Of a DNA stretch of 29,457 nucleotides, positions 1 through 8,986 are shown piece by piece (the first letter of the stretch is position 1; every line of letters begins with the position of its first letter). Below the pieces are notes generated by a model, which did not search any database, was not told where the DNA came from, and saw nothing but the letters and a program-made list of their open reading frames with translations. The stretch is taken from positions 1 to 29,457 of the IMG/VR virus record IMGVR_UViG_3300023278_002502; one strand, written 5' to 3'. This DNA is from a virus. A program made the position numbers and the translations under genes.

Positions 1-725
1 GGTAGGTTCGTGAGTATGACCTCGAGAAAGGGCTCATCCCACACGAACCACGACGGATCATCCGTTGCGTTATAGAATTTCTCAATCTGAAACGCCGCGT
101 TTACGTGGGTCCACGCGATGCGGCGGTACCGTGTCGCATCGGTGAAATTGGCCGCTATGGCTGCGCCACTCGCGAAGAAATTAGCCGCCGCTACGTCCGT
201 GTCCCAAACTAGGTCAACCGCGCTCCCGTTCGCATTCGCTACGAGGAATAGCCGGTACCACGTGAGCGGGCTCAGCCCCAACCCCGCAGCCATGCCGCCA
301 GTCCCGTCCCCGAGCGCCCACGTGGCACTGATGTCCTTTGTTATGCCGGTAGGCAGTATCAGATTAGAGGTGTTCGCGCGGTCACGCGCGGCGCCTGCAT
401 CCACGTCGAGCAGCGTCGTAGTGCCCCACGTGAGCGCGAGCCCGCTTTTGTGATCCTTCGGGAGCGCCGATAACCGCGGCGACAGCATCGCCTCGAGGAT
501 CTGCGAGGACAACGCAGTATCCGGCACGCCGGACGGAACGATTCCAGTCTGCAGGAACACGGCTTGAATGAACCCCCACAAATCATTATGGAAATCTTGT
601 TCCATGGGCGTTCCGGTATTGTCGCCTGGTGTCGTGATGTCCCGCGCCTGACCGTTGGGGTAGTCAGCACTAGGCGCAATAATCTTGCCGACATACCCGG
701 CGTGGGTTGAGGGGTTGATAGCCAT
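1..725 (-). CDS. Tail fibre-like protein, paralogue 2 (partial, runs off left edge)
   Basis: An open frame starts with ATG at 725 and stays open to the window edge, giving 241 visible residues with no stop; the 3' end lies outside. The start overlaps the stop of the preceding gene by one base (TAATG), so translation is probably coupled. It is clearly a paralogue of that 341-residue neighbour: both begin with a short segment ending in a GTP-containing turn followed by a D/H-rich helix, both have a NLILP/TLILP block before KDI(S/T)A, then DLVWDT or DLCWDT, AANFFA, and FTDAT.YRR or YTDATLYRR. In Mu-like phages the genes after the gp48 counterpart encode tail fibres or tip proteins, so a distal tail role is inferred from position; no receptor-binding domain is recognised. 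Confidence 0.7.
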   Translation of the reverse strand, partial: MAINPSTHAGYVGKIIAPSADYPNGQARDITTPGDNTGTPMEQDFHNDLWGFIQAVFLQTGIVPSGVPDTALSSQILEAMLSPRLSALPKDHKSGLALTWGTTTLLDVDAGAARDRANTSNLILPTGITKDISATWALGDGTGGMAAGLGLSPLTWYRLFLVANANGSAVDLVWDTDVAAANFFASGAAIAANFTDATRYRRIAWTHVNAAFQIEKFYNATDDPSWFVWDEPFLEVILTNL

Positions 726-1750
726 TAGGGGACCACCAGCGTGTCGCGCCAGCCGTGTGTGCGCATCGACAACAGATTACCCGCGCCCATCGTTGACCGC
801 GCAAACAACTGTTGATTGACGTCTACCTCAAAACGGTCCTTGATCATGTCGTGCGCGCCGGCCACGGCCAGTCGGATAGTGGCGTTAGTTGACGTGACAG
901 CCACGTCTGCCTGGGCTGCAGTAGTGAGCAGCACAGAATCGGCGCTCCCCGCATTCGCAAACGAGAGCGAGAAATCCCCGAAACAATCTGGCGGGACGGC
1001 GCTCAAAAACGTCAGCGCAGCACGCGCCCCGCTAGGCGGCACAGCGACTTGCTGTAGACCTGCGGATAGCGCGTTCCAATAGTATCTGTCGGGGTCCTGC
1101 ACGCTGTTTATGAAATCTTGAAGCGCCAGCCCGGCGTCAACATATACCCACCCGTAACGCCTGTACAACGTCGCGTCAGTGTAGCCCGCGGCGATCGCTG
1201 TGGCATCCGCAAAAAAATTGGCCGCCGTGACGCTTGTGTCCCAACACAGATCAGTGGTGCCGTCCGGCTTGCCAACTATGAAACGCCTCCACCAGCCAGT
1301 AGCAAGCGGGAGCGCAGTCGGGCGACCGCCACCCGCGCCCACAACCCACGCGGCAGTAATGTCCTTTTGTATCGACGCCGGGAGTATGAGAGTCCTCGTC
1401 CCTGCCTGATTCGCGATAGACCCCAAAGCTGTCGTCATGAGCGAAACGGAATCTCGCGTAACGTGCAGACCCGACCGCCGTCCGCCCGCAACCGAGTTAA
1501 TGACAAGTAACAGCGAGTCGAAATAGTCCGACGCAACGACAGTGTCGGCGACGCCCGACTCGTTACCGACGCCTATGCCGTCTACAATCAACCGCTGGAA
1601 TAGCGCGGACTGATCCTTTATCAACTCCTGCTGCCACGGGGTGCCGGTGCCGTCTAGCGGTACGGTGACGTCTTTAGCGCGGCCAAGCGGATAGTTCGCC
1701 GGGTCCGCGACAACGCGTCCGGGGTAAGTCGCATTCCAGTCTAGGGCCAT
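725..1750 (-). CDS. Tail fibre-like protein, paralogue 1
   Basis: This 341-residue protein starts at ATG 1750 behind a good ribosome site (AGGTGACACC before ATG). It sits directly after the Mu gp48 counterpart, where Mu-like phages carry fibre genes, and is followed by a paralogue. The first 60 residues, including YPLGRAKDVTVPLDGTGTP, resemble N-terminal segments that attach fibre-like proteins to baseplates. The middle is rich in aromatic and beta-forming residues (GWWRRFIVGKPDG, RYGWVYVD). No collagen repeats, coiled coil or chaperone domain are seen. The role in host contact is inference from position and duplication; the family itself is not recognised. Confidence 0.6.
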   Translation of the reverse strand: MALDWNATYPGRVVADPANYPLGRAKDVTVPLDGTGTPWQQELIKDQSALFQRLIVDGIGVGNESGVADTVVASDYFDSLLLVINSVAGGRRSGLHVTRDSVSLMTTALGSIANQAGTRTLILPASIQKDITAAWVVGAGGGRPTALPLATGWWRRFIVGKPDGTTDLCWDTSVTAANFFADATAIAAGYTDATLYRRYGWVYVDAGLALQDFINSVQDPDRYYWNALSAGLQQVAVPPSGARAALTFLSAVPPDCFGDFSLSFANAGSADSVLLTTAAQADVAVTSTNATIRLAVAGAHDMIKDRFEVDVNQQLFARSTMGAGNLLSMRTHGWRDTLVVP

Positions 1751-1759
1751 GGTGTCACC

Positions 1760-2560
1760 TCACACATAGTTTATCATAAGCCCGAGCCATTGCTGACCTG
1801 GGCAATAGTAGAGCAGCATATCCTCAAATTCCTCCTGCCGGCTCGCGTCCACGTTGGCAAAAGTGCCCCCCGTGGGGCCGCCAAAATACAGAAAGAAGCG
1901 CCACTCTACGACGGCCACAGGGATGGTGTAGGGCACACGGCCGCGAACGATATCTAGGAGCTCGCCAGAGGTGGACCGCTGCGCGTCGATCCACTGCGCC
2001 GGAGTCCACGCCCCGTCATCCGGGTCGGTTGACTCCATGCCCACGTCACCCGCACCGTAAAAGAGCGTCTGCGTGGTGGCTATCTTGTTGACCAGTATCT
2101 GCGAGTCGACCAGATGCAAACCCGGGTCTCGAGGTGCTGGCGCGGGGACGCCCTGTGTAGTGCCTGCACCGCCAGCCGGGTCCCACCATTCATGGATGAA
2201 GATATCGCTAAAGCCAGCCGCCGCGGTGAACCCTCGCGCCGCGATTAGGTCCTGCAGGTACCGCGGCGACTGGCCCCCTTGCGCCTTCCACAAGCCGTCA
2301 AGCCGCGTGCGCCGCTCCGCTGTGGTGAGTCCCTGGTCTACGATGCCGAATTGATCTTCCCATAGCGCGAGCTCGCGCGTATCGTCCGGGAAAATGTCTA
2401 GCCAAATCTCATCATAGAATGCCTTGACGTCCGCCGGGAGCTCGGTCAGCCCCTCGAAAAACTGGCGCAAATGGAGCTCGCCAATTTTCATAGCCCAAGT
2501 CTTGGCACCCTGCGGCAGCAAGTGCTCGTAGACTCGAAGGAAGAAAGGAGAGACAGCCAT
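1760..2560 (-). CDS. Mu gp48-like baseplate/tail protein
   Basis: A 266-residue protein in the slot after the J-like gene. In Mu this slot holds gp48 (DUF2313, YmfQ family), which connects the baseplate to the fibres, comparable to P2 gpI. The N-terminal half shows the expected pattern: LLPQGAKTW near residue 15, then an all-helical stretch with LPADVKAFYDEIWLDIFPDDTRELALWEDQFGI, followed by LTTAERRTRLDGLWKAQGGQSPRYLQDLIAARGF at about 78-111, which is typical of the family. The C-terminal half is longer than in Mu and ends in WLGLMINYV. Start ATG 2560 overlaps the previous stop as TAATG. Confidence 0.75.
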   Translation of the reverse strand: MAVSPFFLRVYEHLLPQGAKTWAMKIGELHLRQFFEGLTELPADVKAFYDEIWLDIFPDDTRELALWEDQFGIVDQGLTTAERRTRLDGLWKAQGGQSPRYLQDLIAARGFTAAAGFSDIFIHEWWDPAGGAGTTQGVPAPAPRDPGLHLVDSQILVNKIATTQTLFYGAGDVGMESTDPDDGAWTPAQWIDAQRSTSGELLDIVRGRVPYTIPVAVVEWRFFLYFGGPTGGTFANVDASRQEEFEDMLLYYCPGQQWLGLMINYV

Positions 2561-3777
2561 TAGGTGAATACCACCGAGTCCGCCTTAGCCTTCTCGCCTT
2601 GAGTAATAGAGCCTACGATATACTCGAAAATGTTATCCCCACCGGCGGTCAACTTGAATTGCACGGACGTAAACACCCCACCAGCCGCAGTGACCAAATC
2701 GGACACTAGACCCGTTAGTGTGTTGCGTGCGAGAATGTCTGCCCGGGGAAGCGGCGACACGCCGGGAATGAAAGGTGCCCGGCTGAGAAAGAACGTCTCG
2801 ACCTCGGCGGTGATGCTGGTCTGTAGCGCGGCGAGGCCCTCGAGCGGGTCACCGTCCGCGTCAAGAATACCGTCGACTGTCACAGTGAACGCGGTCCGAG
2901 TAATGGGAAACACGTTGGGGAACGCGTTGGCCGGTCGCCTCGAGGCCAACCCACTGTCGTCTAAATTGATGTCATCGAGAGCTTGCTGCAACTGCGCCGG
3001 CGTGGGGATCCCGTCCACCTCAGTGGCCGACTCTACATAGTTGTCCGTCTCGCCGCCCACGGCGCCTGTGTAGGGGTAGATATTCAGGACGCCGGCGCTC
3101 TCTTCCCCCCACAGTTCATAGTCAAGCAGCGCCCCGCCCTGCGGCCTCTTCTGAAAGAAGTCCAAAACCCGCTGACGGTACACTTCCGTGTCTTCCTCAT
3201 CGGCACCCGTGGCTGCTTGCGCGGTAACAACCGCCTCCCGCTTTACGTTGGCCAGCGCGTTGGCCAGCTTGATCTCTTCCCCGATCTCGAGGTTTCCGAT
3301 CACCCCCGAACCGTCGCCGCCCCCCTCGTCACCTTTGGCGGTGACGGTGCCGGGCACGACGCCAGCCACAAGAGCAACCGTGACGTTGAGCAGATACGTA
3401 ACCCCGCTATCCACGCCGATGAATTGCGTCCCGGCGTCAAGGTTTCCGCCCGTGGTGAATACTGTGATGTCGATATCAAGCTGCGCTTGCTCCGCGGCCG
3501 CCGGGTCCCCAACGCCGATGAGCCGCCCCCACTCTTTGAGCGGGCTGACCGTGCGCCCGAAAATCTCCACCTCTTCAATTGTGGCGGTCCGGACAAAGAC
3601 TTGCAGATATATGGAGCCGCCATACTTCCACAGAATCACATAGAGCGCGGCCAAGACTTTCGCCAGGACCCGGTTAAATGCTTTGGGGAGCAGCGGGATA
3701 GTTTGGCTCAGCGAGATCTCGAGTTGCGCAATGATGGCGGCGTTGATCTGCGCGGTGGTCGGAGTTACTAGACTCAT
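2560..3777 (-). CDS. Baseplate wedge protein, J-like (Mu gp47 family)
   Basis: This 405-residue protein belongs to the baseplate J-like family (P2 gpJ, Mu gp47, T4 gp6 core), which builds the wedge ring that switches shape to trigger sheath contraction. Family features include the N-terminal helical part, the acidic motif GADEEDTEVYRQRVLDFFQKRPQGGALLDYELWG near the middle, the next segment VLNIYPYTGAVGGETDNYVES, and a C-terminal FLSRAPFIPGVSPLPRADILA region. The true start is ATG 3777, which overlaps the previous stop as ATGA; a longer in-frame start 18 bases upstream is less likely. Identification is by recognisable family pattern and by order between the gp46 and gp48 counterparts. Confidence 0.88.
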   Translation of the reverse strand: MSLVTPTTAQINAAIIAQLEISLSQTIPLLPKAFNRVLAKVLAALYVILWKYGGSIYLQVFVRTATIEEVEIFGRTVSPLKEWGRLIGVGDPAAAEQAQLDIDITVFTTGGNLDAGTQFIGVDSGVTYLLNVTVALVAGVVPGTVTAKGDEGGGDGSGVIGNLEIGEEIKLANALANVKREAVVTAQAATGADEEDTEVYRQRVLDFFQKRPQGGALLDYELWGEESAGVLNIYPYTGAVGGETDNYVESATEVDGIPTPAQLQQALDDINLDDSGLASRRPANAFPNVFPITRTAFTVTVDGILDADGDPLEGLAALQTSITAEVETFFLSRAPFIPGVSPLPRADILARNTLTGLVSDLVTAAGGVFTSVQFKLTAGGDNIFEYIVGSITQGEKAKADSVVFT

Positions 3778-4262
3778 GGTGTCGCCGCCTTCCAATTGGG
3801 CGTAAAGGTGAATTCCTCCTCGAGGCCCTCAGCCTTGACACTGACCTTGATTTGGACCCACCCAAACCGAACGATTGAAACCGTCACGTCTACAGAGTTG
3901 GCTACATTGAGCGCAAGCATCCAAGCCAAGTCCGCCTCAGCCGCAGCCTTGACCCGGAGTAAGTTGGCTGTGGTGAGCGGCAGATTATCCAGCGCCCACT
4001 GTGTCCGGCCACGATACGTGAATGCCTCTTCTGTCTCCGTCAGATTGCCCCACCACTCGAAGACATTTCCCGGAGTCCCGTCATCCTGATCAGCGCCCCC
4101 AAACATTGACAGGCTGACCGCAGTTTCAAAACCCTGGTCCATCTGCATCAGACCGGCAGCAACCGTGACGTCAAAGGACCCGCCACGAGGGAATGCCAGC
4201 GTGGCCGTCAGCGAGGCGTCAATCACCGTGAGTTTGGGGTCCCCCTGCAACCGGTCGGTCAT
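3774..4262 (-). CDS. Mu gp46-like baseplate protein (gp25/W-like)
   Basis: A 162-residue protein of the phage GP46 family, the Mu counterpart of P2 gpW and T4 gp25, a small wedge component that links sheath and baseplate. The family pattern is seen: a GLMQMDQGFETAVSLSMFGG stretch (residues about 37-56), then WWGN and, after a short gap, RTQWALDNLPLTTANLLRVKAAAEADLAWML, and a C-terminal beta strand region. It overlaps the spike gene before it and the J-like gene after it by four bases (ATGA at both ends), the same arrangement as in Mu-like baseplate operons. Confidence 0.85.
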   Translation of the reverse strand: MTDRLQGDPKLTVIDASLTATLAFPRGGSFDVTVAAGLMQMDQGFETAVSLSMFGGADQDDGTPGNVFEWWGNLTETEEAFTYRGRTQWALDNLPLTTANLLRVKAAAEADLAWMLALNVANSVDVTVSIVRFGWVQIKVSVKAEGLEEEFTFTPNWKAATP

Positions 4263-4801
4263 GTCGGTATCGGAGCCCCTGTGGTCCCCGGCGCTGAGGT
4301 CACCGGGTGCATATGGAAGTTGAGACTCACGCCGAGCAGAGACTCGACGTCGCCGAGCGTGGTAATTTGCACCCCATTTATCGTGACCAGCCCGTCCGCC
4401 GCGATCTCGAGGGACCCGGCCGCGTTACTGACCGAAAAGGCCCCGTCCGCAGCCAGAGAGAGCGAGCCTGCCCCGTTCGAGAGCTCAATGGCCCCGTCAT
4501 CCCTGAGGCGCAAACGGGCCTGCACAGCGGCTCCTGCATCGCGAGAGTAGCCACCCCACTCCCCAGGTCCGGACAGCCCTGCATTGACGGGGTCCGCGTA
4601 GGCTGGCGCGACGTACCGCCCGGACCCATCAACCGGCACACAAAGCACCGTATCCGTCTCGAGAGGCGCGCTATCCGTCCCTGCCGGCGCCATATGCTCG
4701 GGAGTCAACCCGTCAGGGGCGGACACCTGGACGTCAGCCACAGCGGCTCCTGCGCGCGTTACGCGCGTGAAGGATCGGACTGCAGCTAGGAAGCTTCCCA
4801 T
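4259..4801 (-). CDS. Central spike / baseplate assembly protein (Mu gp45-like)
   Basis: A 180-residue spike-type protein in the Mu gp45 (P2 gpV) slot. It is expected to form the trimeric needle at the centre of the baseplate that pierces the outer membrane. After an N-terminal OB-fold-like part, residues about 105-140 hold three short beta repeats (ELSNGAGSLSLAADG, FSVSNAAGSLEIAADG) suited to a triple-stranded beta helix. The extreme C-terminus reads NFHMHP with histidines 163 and 165; an HxH pair that coordinates iron is known from the tips of P2-type spikes. The start ATG 4801 has AGAGG six bases upstream and overlaps the preceding gene by 16 bases. Confidence 0.85.
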   Translation of the reverse strand: MGSFLAAVRSFTRVTRAGAAVADVQVSAPDGLTPEHMAPAGTDSAPLETDTVLCVPVDGSGRYVAPAYADPVNAGLSGPGEWGGYSRDAGAAVQARLRLRDDGAIELSNGAGSLSLAADGAFSVSNAAGSLEIAADGLVTINGVQITTLGDVESLLGVSLNFHMHPVTSAPGTTGAPIPT

Positions 4802-6006
4802 GGTAGCCTCTCTGGTATCTGGCCCTCGAAGGACCCCGGTAGCACGAGCCCCAGCCGGGTGCGGCCCTCGCTTGGCGTCCCTGCCAGATCCACGGACCGG
4901 ATCAAGAATTCCGTGGGATTATACACCATGGCCCGGGGGGCGAGAAGCCGCACCCGGGTGTTAGGCCGCCAGAGGGCCCCCGCCGGGTCCACCCAGCCCG
5001 CGAGCTCCACATCGTAGCCGATCGCGTTGGCAAACATGCGGCCCAAACGCGCAGCCGCGGCGCCGGGCGCGTCGCCCGCGAAAGTGTCTGAAGCAGTGAA
5101 CGTCATCGGGCGCAACACGTCCGGCAGCCGCGGGTTAGTCAGCGTGCTCTGCGATGGGTCTGTCCCGATGAAGCCTGGCGCGATCGCGGTGAGCGAGCTC
5201 CAATAGTTTTGGGGGTCAAAATTGGGCGTAACGCTCAGCACCGGGGACGCCTCGAGGTCCGCCACTGGGGCGCCGGGCGCGGTCTGCCAGAAGAGCAGTT
5301 GCCCCGCGGCGTCGTTGGTCAACACTAGCGTGTGCTGCTTGGCCTGCTTGGTAAGAAAAGAAAGGATCCGTTCGCTCGGCTGCGCAGCGATTCGTGTATA
5401 AGCGGCCCCCGCTTCAGCCTCAAACGTGGACGCCAAACCAAACGGCGCAACCATAGCATCAGTCACGGCCTGCAGATTCATGCCGTCATATTCGAGCAAG
5501 TCATTGCCTGCCGGCACCGCTACGTCGTTGAGCACACCACAGCGAGCGTACCCCGAAGCGGACACAGTACTATTAGCTGCGTCAGTCACAGGCACCACGT
5601 CAACCATGGTGCCGGTAAAGAGCGGCACACCCCCCACAAAAATGGACACGGGCGCGAATTTCATCGGCACGAACGACTCAACAAACAGCGCGTTTTCTGG
5701 ATCGAAAGGGGCTGTGAGCGAGAAGCGGTCTATTGTGTCCATCGAGAGGGAAAGGGAAACCGTACTCCAGAAGCGAAACCGCTTCCCGTTGATGGACACC
5801 GCCACCTCATCGACCGCCGCGGTGGGGACGTTGGACACCGGTAAGCTATTCGTGTCTGGAATGATTAGCACTGTGCCGGGGACTAGGCCGCTCGAGGCCT
5901 CCGGGTTGGCCGATCGAATCAGACTAGCGAAGCCTTCCGACCCGTATGACCTCCGGGAGATTAGATCGAAAGTGTCGCCAACGCCTACGAGGTAAGTCCG
6001 ACTCAT
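4786..6006 (-). CDS. Baseplate hub protein (Mu gp44-like) with N-terminal LysM domain
   Basis: A 406-residue protein in the slot of Mu gp44 (gpP), the baseplate hub related to P2 gpD and T4 gp27. Residues 5-50 form a LysM-type module: YLVGVGDTFDLISRRSYG, then LIRSANPE and PGTVLIIP. In P2-like phages a LysM-domain tail protein (gpX) is separate, so here it appears fused to the hub. The rest shows the hub pattern: VSINGKRFRFWSTVSLSLSMDTIDRFSLTAPFDPE, then F.G.PLFTGTMVDVVP, and a C-terminal WRPNTRVRLLAPRAMVYNPTEFLIRSVDL segment. Start ATG 6006 overlaps the previous stop as ATGA. Confidence 0.85.
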   Translation of the reverse strand: MSRTYLVGVGDTFDLISRRSYGSEGFASLIRSANPEASSGLVPGTVLIIPDTNSLPVSNVPTAAVDEVAVSINGKRFRFWSTVSLSLSMDTIDRFSLTAPFDPENALFVESFVPMKFAPVSIFVGGVPLFTGTMVDVVPVTDAANSTVSASGYARCGVLNDVAVPAGNDLLEYDGMNLQAVTDAMVAPFGLASTFEAEAGAAYTRIAAQPSERILSFLTKQAKQHTLVLTNDAAGQLLFWQTAPGAPVADLEASPVLSVTPNFDPQNYWSSLTAIAPGFIGTDPSQSTLTNPRLPDVLRPMTFTASDTFAGDAPGAAAARLGRMFANAIGYDVELAGWVDPAGALWRPNTRVRLLAPRAMVYNPTEFLIRSVDLAGTPSEGRTRLGLVLPGSFEGQIPERLPWEAS

Positions 6007-7256
6007 ACATAGTACCGGATAGCGGTGCCCTCGGGCACCTCGAGAATCTGGTCGACAACTAGATTGTTGTCTACGATCAGCCGATCCAAGTTAGTTCCTA
6101 CGGTCCGGTATAGCTCTGCCTCGAGATCAATCAGCGTGCGCGGGCGGTCGGTTACTAGCGTCCGCTCCTGCTTTAACGTGAAGCTGATCTCAACCAAGAA
6201 ACCCGCAGCCACGGCACAAGCCTCTTGCACTTGCTGATACGACTCTCCTGTGTCGACAACGCTGAGCGCGACTAGGTTGGCGTCCCTCCACGCAATGAAG
6301 TCCGCGCAGAACTCGAGAATCTGGTCAGCTGCGGCCAGGGCATCCGATCGGCTAGCGAATTCGGCCGCGAGAGTAGACACGATGGCGCCGATGATGGCGT
6401 TGGCTGCCGCTAGATCCTGTGTCCGAAAAGTGTTCTGCGGTTGCGAGTCATTGCCGGGGACCCCCGGTGATCCCGAACCGTCAGCCCCGACAATCGACTC
6501 TAGTAGATTCCCATACGCGGCCATCTTATCCGCGATGAGCGCGGCGGACTGAGCGGGCAGCTGCGCCAGTTGCTGCATCTGCGCGGCCAGCGTGAGCGGC
6601 GTCCCGACAAGTAGATCAATCGACGCAATGATGGACTCAAAAACGGTAGTGACCCGGCGTTGGATCTCAGCCGAGACCCGGGACACACGCGCAAGCGCGG
6701 TCCTTATGGTGTTGGCTGCAGCCACTGCCTGATCAGCCAGACTGGACTTCTCGACTTCGGTATCGAGGTCCGTCTTGTCTTCAAACTCCTTAGCGCCCTG
6801 CTCATTAGATTTTGTAACCGTAGCCTCGACCACGTCCGCCGGAGATGCGTCGGCCACCGGAAATAGCAGGTCATTAGTCTGGAAGAACAGGACGTCAAAG
6901 ACGGCCTGATTGGCGCCGCTCTTCAGTCGGTCAACACGGTTTACTTTTCCGAACGGGACCACGCTCAGCCCGACCCCATACATCGGGTGGTCTAGTTTGC
7001 CTAGGCCCGTCTCGCTGAGCATCTCGAAAAAATCGTCCGCATCCTGGTCGTAATCTTCACCACTGAAGATGGCTCGCACAGGAAGCCGCCAACCTGTGGC
7101 ACCGCGATCCTGTACAAAAGTCCCGCTCGCGTCCGAGAACTCAAAGGCTGTTGTCTTTTTGTCGAAGCTTACCGACACGTCTTCGTAAAGAAATGTAATC
7201 TCGCGGCGACTCGGGGACACGTACCGCGGCGTCTGAAGTCGATCCTCCCAGGACAT
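6003..7256 (-). CDS. DNA circularisation protein family (Mu gpN/gp43-like tail protein)
   Basis: A 417-residue protein whose first 110 residues match the DNA circularisation N-terminal family, found in Mu gpN and relatives: SWEDRLQTPRYVSPSRREITFLYEDVS at the start, then RGATGWRLPVRAIFSGEDYDQDADDFFEML and HPMYGVGLSVVPFGKVNRVDRLKSGANQAVFDVLFFQTND. In Mu this gene follows the tape measure gene and its product is a tail-tip component. The remainder is largely helical, alanine- and glutamine-rich. Start is ATG 7256, sharing one base with the tape measure stop (TGATG). The family name is historical; the structural role is the better supported one. Confidence 0.85.
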   Translation of the reverse strand: MSWEDRLQTPRYVSPSRREITFLYEDVSVSFDKKTTAFEFSDASGTFVQDRGATGWRLPVRAIFSGEDYDQDADDFFEMLSETGLGKLDHPMYGVGLSVVPFGKVNRVDRLKSGANQAVFDVLFFQTNDLLFPVADASPADVVEATVTKSNEQGAKEFEDKTDLDTEVEKSSLADQAVAAANTIRTALARVSRVSAEIQRRVTTVFESIIASIDLLVGTPLTLAAQMQQLAQLPAQSAALIADKMAAYGNLLESIVGADGSGSPGVPGNDSQPQNTFRTQDLAAANAIIGAIVSTLAAEFASRSDALAAADQILEFCADFIAWRDANLVALSVVDTGESYQQVQEACAVAAGFLVEISFTLKQERTLVTDRPRTLIDLEAELYRTVGTNLDRLIVDNNLVVDQILEVPEGTAIRYYV

Positions 7257-8986
7257 CAAAGACCCCCAGACGGCTCGAGCGAGATGCGCAACCCGCCGGC
7301 CACGGTGGGGCGCGTGTCGAGCTCGGCGCGGTCGGTGTCGCCTGTGATGCGCAACTCGTGCCGGGCCGTCTGCAACATTTCCGTAACACGCTCAGTAAAC
7401 GTCGCGCCCTCGCTGCGCGGCGCGGGTTGCGGGAACTCTGCCGGCTTGCGCTCCTCATCGCCGCCCAACTGACTAAGGCCGACGAAACCACTACCGGCAC
7501 CGCCGGAGATGAAGCGCGAAACAAGCGCCAATTTCTGCAGCAGCGAAGTCTCGAAAAAGTCCGTACCCAGCTTTTTAATTCTCTCGAGGTTTGCGAGTAG
7601 CAGCGCCGCGGCCGCGGCGGCCGCGCCAAGCGCAAGCGCCACAGGGTGCGCGAAAATGAACGCGACCCCGGCGCCGACCACGGCCGCAATCCCGCCCACC
7701 ACAAGAAAGGCCAGCCCCACCCCTGCGATCTTCTCAGCGGTCAGAATGATTTCAGGGTTGGCCTTTGCAAAAGCCGCGGCCTCCCGGGCCGCTTCAGTAA
7801 TTTGCGCGATGACTCTCGAGATGTCCTCCGAGTTGAGCTCGAACAGCGTCAGAGCCAGACTTTCAATCGCGCTATTCATAACGTTAAGCTCGCCTCGTGT
7901 CGTGTCGCGCAAAATCTTGGCCATCTCCCGGGTTGTCCCGGCGGCGCCCTCGATGGCCTCCCGGTACTTACGGAAGCCGTCCACCCCGGTGGCCAGAATG
8001 GTCGCCACTGCAGTGATGCCTCGCTTGCCAAACAACTGATCCAGAATGCCGGCCTGCGTGATCTTACTCTTGCCGCCGATACTCTCCTGCAGGTCGTCCA
8101 TGATGTCGGCAAAGTCTCGAAGCTCTCCCGTCTCGAGCTCCTTAGTGGCGACACCCAACCGGCCGAGATCTTTCTGCACACTGCCTTTAGCCAACTGCAG
8201 GAACACATTCTTTAGCGCCGTTCCCGCATCGGACGCCTTGAGACCCGCGTTAGACAGCTGCCCTGTGATCGCAAGGAAAGTCTCGAGCGGTACGCCCGCA
8301 GCTGTGGCTGCAGGTCCGCCTTTCTTGATTGTCTCGAATAGCTCTTCCATCCCCAGATTCGCGGTGTTGACTGTTTTAGCCATCTTGTCTGATAGGTCAA
8401 TAAAGTTTCGCTGCAGCTGGGTTGGATCATCGCTCCCCCTACCAAACGCCCCCAACGCGTCGGACGCGATATCTGCCGCGCGGGCTAGGTCGAGCTCGGA
8501 AGCGGTGGCTAGATCCACAATAGGGCCGAGCAGCTTTAGCGACGATTGCGCGCTGAATCCCGCTTTAGCTAGAAAATTCAAGCCGCCGGCCGCTTCGGTT
8601 GCGGTGAACTCCGTCACCTCCCCAACGCGCCTGGCCTCGTCGGCCAGCTCCTTAAACGCAGCTGTCCCTTTGACGATGGGCTTGCCTAGCTCATTCTTGA
8701 AGCGCGACCCCGCGCCTACGATCGCTTGCTCGAAGTCCGCCCCTTTGGTAACGACCGCCCCCATGGCGAGAGCTGCCGCCGCGATCGCGCCAGCCATACC
8801 TGCGACGCCAAACGTACTACGCGCGGTCTTCCCAACACGCTTGAGCGCCATGTTGGTTTTGCGCAGGGAATTGCGGATTCTGCGCTGGCTCTTCTGAATC
8901 TTGTTGGTCATCCGGGACACGGGAGCGGTGACCTTGTCAAAGGCCTTGAATACCGCCGCGATCGTAAACCTACCCCCCGCCGGCAC
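7256..8986 (-). CDS. Tail tape measure protein
   Basis: A 576-residue tape measure protein, which sets tail length and is held inside the tube until ejection. The N-terminus is basic and helical (NKIQKSQRRIRNSLRKTNMALKRVGKTARSTFG). Residues about 85-340 match the TP901-type core (GADFEQAIVGAGSRF, TEFTATEAAGGLNFLAKAGFSAQSSLKLL, ALKNVFLQLA). A hydrophobic Ala/Val/Gly stretch lies at roughly 423-467, as usual in this family. Start is GTG 8986 with GGAGG seven bases upstream. At the commonly used 0.15 nm per residue, a tail near 85 nm would be expected; that figure is inference. Confidence 0.9.
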   Translation of the reverse strand: MPAGGRFTIAAVFKAFDKVTAPVSRMTNKIQKSQRRIRNSLRKTNMALKRVGKTARSTFGVAGMAGAIAAAALAMGAVVTKGADFEQAIVGAGSRFKNELGKPIVKGTAAFKELADEARRVGEVTEFTATEAAGGLNFLAKAGFSAQSSLKLLGPIVDLATASELDLARAADIASDALGAFGRGSDDPTQLQRNFIDLSDKMAKTVNTANLGMEELFETIKKGGPAATAAGVPLETFLAITGQLSNAGLKASDAGTALKNVFLQLAKGSVQKDLGRLGVATKELETGELRDFADIMDDLQESIGGKSKITQAGILDQLFGKRGITAVATILATGVDGFRKYREAIEGAAGTTREMAKILRDTTRGELNVMNSAIESLALTLFELNSEDISRVIAQITEAAREAAAFAKANPEIILTAEKIAGVGLAFLVVGGIAAVVGAGVAFIFAHPVALALGAAAAAAALLLANLERIKKLGTDFFETSLLQKLALVSRFISGGAGSGFVGLSQLGGDEERKPAEFPQPAPRSEGATFTERVTEMLQTARHELRITGDTDRAELDTRPTVAGGLRISLEPSGGL

